The notes: generated by a model from the letters alone, not told the origin. Counted from the stretch's first letter, positions 1 to 4,668 are shown. The stretch: 6,723 nt of DNA from Methanobrevibacter sp. (GCA_016838945.1 JADLKP010000121.1:1-6723); one strand, 5' to 3'. Program-made: numbers and translations.

Positions 1-107
1 GGTAAAATCTTAAGAGGACTTATCGGAAGATATGATATCCCATGGTATGAAAAAGAAGAAAACAAAGAAATTGTTAAAGAAATTGAACTTTATGAAAGAC
101 AAAGAAA
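1..107 (+). repeat. Long direct repeat, left copy
   Basis: Bases 1-107 match 4340-4446 in the same orientation with three differences (76, 87, 88); 1-75 are identical. Beyond 107 the two diverge completely. The repeat may extend further left, outside the window. It lies within the small membrane-protein paralogue and, with the right copy, brackets the replication and mobilisation backbone. Confidence 0.9.
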
Positions 108-141
108 CGAACAAAAATATCATAAAGATGCTAATCTATGA
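1..141 (+). CDS. Small membrane-protein paralogue, 3' end only (partial)
   Basis: This is the carboxy-terminal 46 codons of a gene whose start lies left of the window; the stop is TGA at 139-141. The visible peptide contains GRYDIPWYEKEENKEIV and is almost the same as residues 32 onward of the complete 74-aa protein at 4247-4471. The missing amino-terminal part is therefore probably one membrane helix followed by a basic stretch. The two copies share near-identical DNA over the first 107 bases and then diverge, this copy ending NEQKYHKDANL. Its stop overlaps the start of the secreted-protein gene (ATGA at 138-141), so the two are likely co-translated. No known family was recognised. A role as membrane partner or immunity-like protein for the secreted product is inferred only from gene order. 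Confidence 0.75.
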   Translation, partial: GKILRGLIGRYDIPWYEKEENKEIVKEIELYERQRNEQKYHKDANL

Positions 142-602
142 AAAAAATAACTATTTTAATTACCGTTATCATGCTATTTGCGCTTACTATCCCTACTAAA
201 GCGCAAACAGAGGAACAAAATCGTTTATCTTTGGTTTCTGAATCTCAAAGAATAAGTCATTATGTAGAAAATAATACTTTTCATGAATTAATTGAACCAG
301 CTTCAATATCAGCGGGTGCCATTGCTGTCTATATATTTGTTGCTAACCAAGGATATGTTTTTATTGCTGATTATTGGCCAGCAATAAATGATTTCGTTAA
401 TAGAAGTGCGGCATTTCCTGTTCCTTTAACAGAAAAGATTAGAGGAGTAATGTCGTTTGCATCTGCAGTTAGTGGAGTCGTTAAAGCCAATTTATCCTCT
501 TCAGGTGACTTGGTAGCAAGATACAATTCATCGGGATGTGTATGGCAAGGTCCAAATATCGGGGGACATTGGATATGTCCAATGAGGGCCAAAAATCAAT
601 AA
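138..602 (+). CDS. Secreted 154-aa protein with C-terminal cysteine pair
   Basis: Residues 1-22 form a typical Sec signal peptide: lysines at 2-3, a hydrophobic core, then TKA, with likely cleavage before Gln23. The mature part is about 132 aa. Residues 57-80 are hydrophobic (AGAIAVYIFVANQGYVFIAD), and a Gly/Ala/Val/Ser-rich segment follows at 103-117. The tail has only two cysteines, C134 and C147, in a Trp/Gly-rich context (GCVWQGPNIGGHWICP), so one disulfide loop is likely in the exported protein. The start ATG overlaps the upstream TGA, and I see no good Shine-Dalgarno, so translation probably depends on coupling to the upstream small membrane-protein gene. A terminator follows 4 nt after the stop. 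No family was recognised. The size, signal peptide and plasmid-like setting would fit a bacteriocin-like or surface-acting protein, but that is a guess. Confidence 0.8.
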   Translation: MKKITILITVIMLFALTIPTKAQTEEQNRLSLVSESQRISHYVENNTFHELIEPASISAGAIAVYIFVANQGYVFIADYWPAINDFVNRSAAFPVPLTEKIRGVMSFASAVSGVVKANLSSSGDLVARYNSSGCVWQGPNIGGHWICPMRAKNQ

Positions 603-605
603 TGT

Positions 606-630
606 AAGAGGGTGTTAAACCCTCTTTTTT
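606..630 (+). terminator. Rho-independent terminator of the secreted-protein gene
   Basis: An 8-bp stem (606-613 with 619-626) closes a 5-nt loop (614-618), and the downstream arm runs into six T residues at 625-630. It starts 4 nt after the stop codon at 602. Confidence 0.85.
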
Positions 631-631
631 A

Positions 632-664
632 AAAGGTGGCAAGTTTGCCACCTTAATTTTAGAT
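632..664 (+). repeat. Hairpin direct repeat, copy A
   Basis: This 33-nt element contains a 9-bp hairpin (633-641 with 646-654, core AAGGTGGCA) followed by a T-rich tail. Copy B at 2147-2179 matches it at 29 of 33 positions in the same orientation; three of the four differences are in or next to the loop, so the stem is conserved. Copy A lies between the converging secreted-protein and relaxase-like genes, where it may also help terminate the leftward transcript. The two copies bracket the relaxase-like gene and the candidate oriT. Confidence 0.75.
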
Positions 665-691
665 CTAGTAATATTTGAAGGTTAAAAAGGA

Positions 692-1906
692 CTAAATTTC
701 AATATCTTCTAAGACAATTGAATTTAGGTTTTCAATTTCATTTTTACAAATTTCAATTTTTAAATTAGCATCTTCTAATGTTCTTTTGTGCTGCTCTTTT
801 AATTCTCGATTAAACAGAGAACTTTTTGAGTTATTAATTCTCTCACGATGATATTGAATGTCTTGATCAAGCTGTTTTAATCGTTTTTCAATTAACTCTT
901 CAAACCTTTCTTTTGGATTAATCGTTTTATGCTTTTCAATATCTTCAATCAGCTGTTCTTTCAATGGATTAATATCCTTTGCTTTCAGACAAGATAACAT
1001 CGACCTCATCCTATCAAGCCAATTGTACATAGCCGTTTTCTTTTCATTTATGAGTTCTTTTTCAACTCTATATTGTCTCTTTATTTCGCGTTGATCGTTC
1101 ATTTTTGGAAGAAATTCTAAAAAACTCGTTTTTAGATCATCTTCCTTCATTTCAAAAACCAGTTTATCTGAATACAAAACCCTAAAATCCCTGTTATTCA
1201 GAAATGAGATAAGGGCTTTTTTGTTTTCCGGAACAAACCAAACAGACAAATCTTTAAGAAAATGAAGTCCTATTTTTTCCTCTGTCCTTTCTCGTCCTTT
1301 ATAGGTCAATTCAATTTCAAAACCAATCACTAAATCATCTTCGATATATAGAACATCATTTAAAGGCTCATCCAAGAGAGCTGGATTAATCATCCAATTG
1401 TGATGAATTGGATTTATTATTCGCCCAGATTTTTCCCAAAAACGCACAAATTGGACATCTCGCTCGCTCAATACACATTCTAAGGCATTTAGAGGGGTTT
1501 TTAGGGGATGATTAAAAATAATCAATAGAATTAGCCCTGCAACTAGATTTTGATGTCTAGCGTTCTTTATAGCCCTTCTAGGAGCTTTACGGATGTATTC
1601 TTCATCTGAAACCATCCAACTTAAGTAAAAATGCTCAAAAACAAAGTTCATTCCTTTTTGAGTTAGAAAATACTGGTAAGGAAAATAGAGTCCTTCTCGT
1701 TCCCTGGTTAAATAACCAAATTCCATTAATTTTGTAAAACGTCCTTGAACTGTCCTACTTTTCAGATCAGCAAAATTAACAAACGTTTCAATCGCACAAA
1801 AACCAACTTTTTCAATGACAATCATCATCATCAAATCAGTTTCAGTTATTTCTATTCTTTTCTTAGACCTCTTTCTCTCCTCTACAAAGACAATCTCTTT
1901 ATTCAT
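692..1906 (-). CDS. Relaxase-like plasmid mobilisation protein (replication-relaxation / MOBC-like)
   Basis: This 404-aa protein probably acts in plasmid mobilisation or DNA relaxation. Residues 20-90 look like a winged-helix DNA-binding domain (TETDLMMMIVIEKVGF, then RTVQGRFTKLMEFGYL, then a wing ending FLTQKGMNFVF). Residues 115-250 resemble a restriction-endonuclease-like core, with INPALL at 174-179 followed by a strand bearing FEIELTYK (E197, E199, K203). Residues 270-395 are highly charged and predicted coiled coil. This layout fits the replication-relaxation family and the MOBC relaxases such as pAD1 TraX, known to be related to restriction nucleases; the assignment is from memory of the family. 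Oddly, an Asp is expected where Asn175 stands (NP instead of PD). The start is set by AAGAGGAGA at 1916-1924, nine bases upstream. The gene runs opposite to rep and has a perfect hairpin upstream. A non-catalytic DNA-binding protein is the main alternative. Confidence 0.6.
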   Translation of the reverse strand: MNKEIVFVEERKRSKKRIEITETDLMMMIVIEKVGFCAIETFVNFADLKSRTVQGRFTKLMEFGYLTREREGLYFPYQYFLTQKGMNFVFEHFYLSWMVSDEEYIRKAPRRAIKNARHQNLVAGLILLIIFNHPLKTPLNALECVLSERDVQFVRFWEKSGRIINPIHHNWMINPALLDEPLNDVLYIEDDLVIGFEIELTYKGRERTEEKIGLHFLKDLSVWFVPENKKALISFLNNRDFRVLYSDKLVFEMKEDDLKTSFLEFLPKMNDQREIKRQYRVEKELINEKKTAMYNWLDRMRSMLSCLKAKDINPLKEQLIEDIEKHKTINPKERFEELIEKRLKQLDQDIQYHRERINNSKSSLFNRELKEQHKRTLEDANLKIEICKNEIENLNSIVLEDIEI

Positions 1907-1945
1907 TTCTCAAATTCTCCTCTTAGCCAACAGCCCCACAACTCA

Positions 1946-1974
1946 ATTCTACCCACTTACTTTATCAAAAACAA
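1946..1974 (-). promoter_or_regulatory. Promoter of the relaxase-like gene
   Basis: On the minus strand a -35 TTGTTT (1969-1974) and a -10 TAGAAT (1946-1951) are separated by 17 nt. Transcription would start near 1939, giving a leader of about 33 nt before the start codon at 1906. The predicted start falls in the left arm of the 1924-1942 / 2086-2104 inverted repeat, which could couple expression to binding there. Confidence 0.5.
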
Positions 1975-2004
1975 CCACTCATGAACACTAAACGTGTCAT
2001 GATG

Positions 2005-2048
2005 TGTCTGGGGGGTATTGGTACGACAGAACCAATACCCCCCAGACA
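2005..2048. other. Perfect 18-bp hairpin, candidate oriT
   Basis: Bases 2005-2022 and 2031-2048 form a perfect 18-bp stem with an 8-nt loop (ACGACAGA) and a run of six G paired with six C. It lies about 100 nt upstream of the relaxase-like start, where mobilisable plasmids often keep oriT. A T7 run at 2057-2063 begins nine bases beyond the stem, which is far for an intrinsic terminator, and no gene upstream needs one. The hairpin itself is certain; oriT is an inference from its position. A single-strand origin is another possibility. Confidence 0.5.
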
Positions 2049-2097
2049 ACAGTGTGTTTTTTTAATAAAAGGGGTCACAAACATAGTTGCAGGGCTG

Positions 2098-2127
2098 TTG
2101 GCTATACCTGTCTCTCATTTTTATTAT
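2098..2127 (+). promoter_or_regulatory. Possible promoter of the leader RNA ahead of the origin
   Basis: TTGGCT at 2098-2103 and TATTAT at 2122-2127 are separated by 18 nt, a fair sigma-A-type match. A transcript starting near 2134 would contain hairpin copy B, the alternative-pairing element, the leader ORF and two terminators, ending near 2250 or 2298. No other promoter explains those terminators, which gives this weak match some support. Confidence 0.35.
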
Positions 2128-2146
2128 CAATTTTACTTAAGAAAGT

Positions 2147-2179
2147 AAAGGTGGCAGACTTGCCACCTTAGTTTTAGAT
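2147..2179 (+). repeat. Hairpin direct repeat, copy B
   Basis: This is the second copy of the element at 632-664, in the same orientation, with the 9-bp stem intact (2148-2156 with 2161-2169, loop GACT). The sequences are similar for a short way past the shared 33 nt and then drift apart. Here it would form the first structure of the proposed leader RNA. See copy A for the comparison. Confidence 0.75.
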
Positions 2180-2185
2180 TTAAAA

Positions 2186-2250
2186 ATTTGAGGTTTTAGA
2201 GGGGTGAAATTTCTGATGGTAGCAAAACCTCAAATTCCATTGAGGTTTTT
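2186..2250 (+). promoter_or_regulatory. Three-strand attenuator-like element with terminator
   Basis: The strand at 2224-2235 is the exact complement of 2186-2197 (12 bp) and, over 2224-2233, of 2240-2249 (10 bp, loop ATTCCA). Only one pairing can exist at a time. The downstream pairing ends in five T residues (2246-2250) and is a strong intrinsic terminator; the upstream pairing would prevent it. A Shine-Dalgarno-like AGAGGGG (2198-2204) and the start of a 20-codon ORF lie between the competing strands. This is the layout of a transcription attenuator. Pairing is seen directly; regulatory use is inferred. Confidence 0.5.
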
Positions 2251-2278
2251 AAATGTAAATAATAATCAAGATCACTAA
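2216..2278 (+). CDS. Possible 20-aa leader peptide ORF
   Basis: An ATG at 2216 opens a 20-codon frame ending in TAA at 2276-2278; the peptide begins MVAKPQIPLRF and ends NNNQDH. AGAGGGG at 2198-2204 lies 11 nt upstream, somewhat far but usable. The frame runs across the first terminator (2224-2250) and stops inside the stem of the second (2268-2295), so a translating ribosome would disturb both. That placement is typical of leader peptides in attenuators. A chance ORF of this length is common in AT-rich DNA, so confidence is low. No enriched codon hints at an amino-acid sensor, apart from three consecutive AAT (Asn) codons. Confidence 0.3.
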   Translation: MVAKPQIPLRFLNVNNNQDH

Positions 2279-2298
2279 AGGCCCCTAGTGATCTTTTT
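2268..2298 (+). terminator. Second rho-independent terminator ahead of the origin
   Basis: A 10-bp perfect stem (2268-2277 with 2286-2295) with loop AAGGCCCC is followed by T residues through 2298. It points rightward. With the terminator at 2224-2250 it forms a tandem pair that would shield the origin and rep from upstream transcription. Confidence 0.8.
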
Positions 2299-2423
2299 AT
2301 TAAAAAGACAAATTTTAGTCCTCGCGCGCACGCGCGTTATTGTTTATCTATATACTATTTTACCTTTTTATCTTTTTAGGGTTTAAAAACACCTCTTTTT
2401 AGTGGCTCAAATGCTCGAATATG

Positions 2424-2494
2424 ACGACAAAAAGCGATGCTTTGAACGACAAAAAGCGATGCTTTGAACGACAAAAAGCGATGCTTTTAACGAC
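2424..2494 (+). repeat. 22-bp iterons, three full plus one partial
   Basis: The unit ACGACAAAAAGCGATGCTTTGA occurs head to tail at 2424-2445 and 2446-2467, and with one change (TTTTA end) at 2468-2489. It is followed by the first few bases of a fourth unit, ACGAC at 2490-2494. The 22-bp period, two helical turns, and the position just ahead of rep are typical of RepB binding sites in lactococcal-type theta plasmids. Confidence 0.92.
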
Positions 2495-2519
2495 ATTTCA
2501 ATTTGAATTGTCGTTAAAA
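2485..2519. promoter_or_regulatory. Inverted-repeat operator in the rep promoter
   Basis: TTTTAACGACA (2485-2495) and TGTCGTTAAAA (2509-2519) are perfect 11-bp arms separated by 13 nt. The left arm contains the ACGAC with which each iteron begins, so the same Rep protein could bind it. The -35 box lies between the arms and the right arm fills the spacer, so occupancy would block transcription. This fits the known autorepression of iteron plasmids by Rep dimers; the role here is inferred. Confidence 0.65.
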
Positions 2520-2531
2520 TACAGTTATAAT
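2503..2531 (+). promoter_or_regulatory. rep promoter
   Basis: The -35 TTGAAT (2503-2508) and a consensus -10 TATAAT (2526-2531) are exactly 17 nt apart, 26 nt ahead of the rep start codon. It is the clearest promoter in the window. Confidence 0.8.
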
Positions 2532-2557
2532 TAAAATCATTGAAAGAGGTGCCTAAA

Positions 2558-3664
2558 ATGACTTTAATTGATAATAGAAAAGTGGTGCAAAGTAATGACC
2601 TAATTAAAGGGGTTGCTAGAATGGATGCTGTCCCTTTAAAAATATTTGAATTAGCCGTATCGTTAATTGATCCTATCAATCCACCTAAGAACAATATTGT
2701 TACCTTATCCAAAGCAGAATTATTTGATTTTTTTGATGTTTCTAGTGATAGCAAATATACTCGTTTTAGAGAATCTATCAAAAAACTTCAAGAAAATTCA
2801 GTATTTCAAGTTAGTTATGAAGAAGATAAAAAAGGCTATAAGTATAAGAGTATTGTTCCCATTCCTTATGTTGAATGGACTGACTTTGATGATGAGGTTC
2901 AAATACGGTTTGATGAGGCAATTATTCCCTATTTAATCAATTTAAAAGAAAACTTCACGCAATATCTGATTAGTGATATTGGGTCTTTGAATAGTAAGCA
3001 TTCTATTGTTTTATATAAGTGGTTAACAATGAATTTCAATCTATTCAAAAAGTATGGGAATATTACTTCAAAAAATCCTATCATTAGCGTAAAAGAACTA
3101 CGCATACTAACGGATACAGAACAAGAATATAAACGCTTTTTTGATTTTGAAAAAAGAGTGTTGGCAGAGCCTATTGAAGAAATTAACAAAAATACACACT
3201 ATCATGTAGAATATGAAAAAATTAAAAAAGGACGTTCAGTTAAAGAAATACAATTTTTTATTCAAGAAAATAAGAAAAACCAGGAAGAATATATCAATCA
3301 AAAATATGAGCAATATGAAGAAAGAGAGCTGGATCACACACAATCGCTCAATAATACGCTCTCAGACGCGCTGCAGAGCGAATATGTCGCTTATTTGATA
3401 GAAAAGGGCATTATTAAGTTTAACGACGTAGAGAGCCTTGTACGGGCTTATAATGAGCTAATTCCGTACTATCGTGATATTTGTCGTCTAAAACCTAACG
3501 CAAAAGACACTTTAGAGCCTTTTAGAAAGCATATCAACTACGTGGCAGAGCATATGGTAGAAATAGATAAGAAATTTACGAATATTATCAATTACTTGAA
3601 AGAATGTGCCGATAGGTATTTAGATAAATTAGAAACGCAAGAAGGACAGGAGTCTCTATTTTAG
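2558..3664 (+). CDS. repB: Plasmid replication initiator, Rep_3 / RepB family
   Basis: This 368-aa cytoplasmic protein binds the upstream iterons and starts theta replication. The first winged helix covers about residues 1-120: SNDLIKGVARMDAVPLKIFELAVSLI, then TLSKAELFDFFDVSSDSKYTRFRESIKKL. The second covers about 125-245: NSKHSIVLYKWLTMN, ISVKELRILTD, then a basic stretch and KEIQFFIQ. Together they are the Rep_3 domain, monomer-dimer initiators known to both activate and repress. A charged linker (about 245-280) leads to a helical tail (about 280-368), resembling the RepB carboxy-terminal domain of lactococcal plasmids. The start at 2558 is chosen because GAAAGAGGTG (2542-2551) sits at good spacing; the upstream in-frame TTG at 2540 lacks one. 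The length is normal and the gene appears intact. The companion gene begins directly after its stop. Confidence 0.92.
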   Translation: MTLIDNRKVVQSNDLIKGVARMDAVPLKIFELAVSLIDPINPPKNNIVTLSKAELFDFFDVSSDSKYTRFRESIKKLQENSVFQVSYEEDKKGYKYKSIVPIPYVEWTDFDDEVQIRFDEAIIPYLINLKENFTQYLISDIGSLNSKHSIVLYKWLTMNFNLFKKYGNITSKNPIISVKELRILTDTEQEYKRFFDFEKRVLAEPIEEINKNTHYHVEYEKIKKGRSVKEIQFFIQENKKNQEEYINQKYEQYEERELDHTQSLNNTLSDALQSEYVAYLIEKGIIKFNDVESLVRAYNELIPYYRDICRLKPNAKDTLEPFRKHINYVAEHMVEIDKKFTNIINYLKECADRYLDKLETQEGQESLF

Positions 3665-4126
3665 ATGAAAACGATAAAAGAATTAGCCGAAGAATTAGGA
3701 GTTAGTAAGCAAACTATCCGAAACACAATCGCAAAATTAGGTTTGCAAAGTAGTTTGCGAAAATCGAAAAATGCTTTTGCGATTGATAAAAAGCAAGAAT
3801 ACCTAATAAAAAGAGAACTTTTAGATAATTATGAAGATGAAAACGCAAACCAAAACGCAAAGAAGTTTGCAAACACTTTGCAAAGTGATTTGCAGTTTAA
3901 TTTGCGATTATTTGAATCTCAAATAGAAGAAAAAGACAAGCAGTTAGAACAAAAAGATAAACAGATTGAACAATTACAGAAGTTACTTGACCAACAACAA
4001 CAATTACAGTTAAATACTCAAAAAAAATTAGATCAAATTTTGATGATTGAAGAAAATAACAAAGAAAAAGAACCAACCCAAGATACACCAAACGAGAAGA
4101 AATCGTTTTGGAAATTTTGGAAATAA
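3665..4126 (+). CDS. Rep-linked helix-turn-helix / coiled-coil protein (RepX/DUF536-like)
   Basis: This 153-aa protein is the usual small partner downstream of repB on theta plasmids of lactic acid bacteria, linked in the literature to copy-number or stability functions but not firmly understood. Residues 1-25 form a helix-turn-helix (MKTIKELAEELGVSKQTIRNTIAKLG). Residues 75-128 are a long coiled coil rich in Gln, Lys and Glu (EEKDKQLEQKDKQIEQLQKLLDQQQQ). The tail ends FWKFWK, an aromatic/basic patch that might touch the membrane or a partner. The ATG follows the rep stop with no gap, and AGGAG at 3648-3652 inside rep serves as ribosome site, so the two are one operon. Its first half is full of TTTGC/GCAAA words that may be DNA sites. 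The family match is by layout and memory. Confidence 0.8.
   Translation: MKTIKELAEELGVSKQTIRNTIAKLGLQSSLRKSKNAFAIDKKQEYLIKRELLDNYEDENANQNAKKFANTLQSDLQFNLRLFESQIEEKDKQLEQKDKQIEQLQKLLDQQQQLQLNTQKKLDQILMIEENNKEKEPTQDTPNEKKSFWKFWK
3731..3905. repeat. Cluster of TTTGC/GCAAA words inside the rep companion gene
   Basis: The word TTTGC or its complement occurs about eleven times here. The full palindrome TTTGCAAA is at 3742-3749, 3866-3873 and 3877-3884; single words are at 3731, 3754, 3776, 3845, 3857, 3889 and 3901. The palindromes fall in two codon phases (Phe-Ala-Asn at 3866, Leu-Gln at 3742 and 3877), so protein repetition alone does not explain them. They may be binding sites for the gene's own product or a partition-like site. 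The count is direct; the role is inferred. Confidence 0.5.
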
Positions 4127-4146
4127 TCCAAAAAGAAGAAGGTCTC

Positions 4147-4183
4147 TATACGAGTATATTACTACTTGTACTATTAAATAGTA
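4147..4183. promoter_or_regulatory. Palindromes upstream of the small membrane-protein gene
   Basis: Between the companion gene and the start at 4247 lie two palindromes: TATAC-GA-GTATA (4147-4158) and TACTATT-A-AATAGTA (4169-4183). The second sits between a weak -35 TTACTA (4159-4164) and a weak -10 TATTAA (4182-4187), 17 nt apart. They could be operators, but the promoter match is poor. Nothing else is visible in this 120-nt gap. Confidence 0.3.
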
Positions 4184-4246
4184 TTAAAATGTTTGTGTAG
4201 TATATCTGTCTTATGTTATTCTTGTATTAAGAAAGGAGGAATCTTT

Positions 4247-4471
4247 ATGTATAATTATTGGTTAGATTTTGTATTTTATTTTAGTATCATTTCATTCGTA
4301 GTTTTTTGGGAATCTAAAAGAAAGAAGTTTGGCTTTTTTGGTAAAATCTTAAGAGGACTTATCGGAAGATATGATATCCCATGGTATGAAAAAGAAGAAA
4401 ACAAAGAAATTGTTGAAGAAATTGAGTTTTATGAAAGACAAAGAAAACTAAAGGAGAAAAGAAATGAATAA
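4247..4471 (+). CDS. Small single-helix membrane protein, complete paralogue
   Basis: This 74-aa protein has one membrane helix at about residues 4-21 (YWLDFVFYFSIISFVVFW), then a basic stretch (ESKRKK) and a charged tail ending KLKEKRNE. By the positive-inside rule the tail is probably cytoplasmic. The start at 4247 is favoured over the in-frame ATG at 4193 because AAGGAGGA lies at 4233-4240 and the upstream extension is cysteine-rich and unlike a gene start. It is the intact paralogue of the fragment at 1-141. Its end overlaps the next gene by 8 nt, so they are likely co-translated. No family was recognised. The size and charge pattern recall bacteriocin immunity or small anchoring proteins, but nothing specific supports that. 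Confidence 0.75.
   Translation: MYNYWLDFVFYFSIISFVVFWESKRKKFGFFGKILRGLIGRYDIPWYEKEENKEIVEEIEFYERQRKLKEKRNE
4340..4446 (+). repeat. Long direct repeat, right copy
   Basis: This is the right copy of the 107-nt repeat, 4339 nt downstream of the left copy and covering codons 32-66 of the complete small membrane-protein gene. The differences from the left copy lie in its last third. Confidence 0.9.
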
Positions 4472-4655
4472 GATTGTTATCAGTTTAGCCTTATTATCAG
4501 GTACCCTATTTAGCATCTTATTAGCCATTCTCTTTATTGGATCTGGGAATAATACCTTCCTCACCTTTAGTTTCATCATTGGATTACTCTGCACTGCATT
4601 ACAAGCAATCCTTGTTTATTCAATTTATGAAGATAAAAACCAAAATGAACAATAA
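4464..4655 (+). CDS. 63-aa two-helix membrane protein
   Basis: Two hydrophobic helices at about residues 3-27 (VISLALLSGTLFSILLAILF) and 32-55 (TFLTFSFIIGLLCTALQAIL) are joined by a short GSGNN turn; the tail is charged and short (EDKNQNEQ). AAGGAG at 4451-4456 lies 7 nt ahead of the ATG, and the start overlaps the previous gene by 8 nt. It takes the place that the secreted 154-aa protein holds downstream of the other paralogue. A shared terminator begins 14 nt after the stop. No family was recognised; a small immunity, anchor or holin-like protein would look similar, and the sequence does not decide between them. Confidence 0.7.
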   Translation: MNKIVISLALLSGTLFSILLAILFIGSGNNTFLTFSFIIGLLCTALQAILVYSIYEDKNQNEQ

Positions 4656-4668
4656 CAATTTATAACAC

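Larger units (their letters stand above)
1924..2104. repeat. Long-range inverted repeat framing the hairpin
   Basis: The reverse complement of 1924-1942 (GTTGTGGGGCTGTTGGCTA) matches 2086-2104 (GTTGCAGGGCTGTTGGCTA) at 17 of 19 positions, including 13 consecutive bases. The arms lie on either side of the 2005-2048 hairpin, about 143 nt apart. Both lie just ahead of or within predicted transcription starts. They may be binding sites of the relaxase-like protein or a duplicated leader sequence. The match is seen directly; the function is inferred. Confidence 0.6.
2310..2519. other. Theta-type plasmid replication origin (oriV)
   Basis: The gene-free stretch before rep has the usual parts of an iteron origin. 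There is an alternating GC tract, CGCGCGCACGCGCG, at 2323-2336, then an AT-rich stretch (about 2337-2400) suited to strand opening, then tandem iterons (2424-2494) and an inverted repeat in the rep promoter. A weak DnaA-box-like TTATCTATA is at 2344-2352, with 7 of 9 matches to TTATCCACA. Lactococcal and lactobacilli theta plasmids share this order, with RepB binding the iterons. No RNA gene or protein-coding frame is evident here. Confidence 0.8.

Noticed and set aside
1..107. Assembly overlap of a circular plasmid
   Set aside because: The copies differ at three positions, and the sequence after each is unrelated, so they are two real copies rather than the same DNA read twice.
371..592. Minus-strand 73-codon frame
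   Set aside because: It lies wholly inside the secreted-protein gene on the other strand and has no ribosome site; the plus-strand product has a convincing signal peptide.
1745..1984. Plus-strand 79-codon frame
   Set aside because: It is antisense to the start of the relaxase-like gene, and its Phe/Ser/His/Asn-rich peptide looks like reversed coding sequence.
2005..2063. Ordinary terminator
   Set aside because: No upstream plus-strand gene needs it, and the T run begins nine bases after the stem; oriT or another DNA-structure role fits better.
2424..2494. CRISPR-like array
   Set aside because: The units are directly joined without spacers and lie before a Rep_3 gene; they are iterons.
2540..2557. 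TTG at 2540 as the rep start
   Set aside because: There is no Shine-Dalgarno ahead of it and it sits 9 nt after the -10 box; the ATG at 2558 has GAAAGAGGTG at proper spacing.
2407..2781. Minus-strand 124-codon frame over the iterons and rep start
   Set aside because: It crosses the tandem iterons and overlaps rep antisense; the peptide is low-complexity and has no support.
4193..4246. ATG at 4193 as the start of the small membrane protein
   Set aside because: The extension lacks a ribosome site and would encode across the AAGGAGGA that serves the ATG at 4247.
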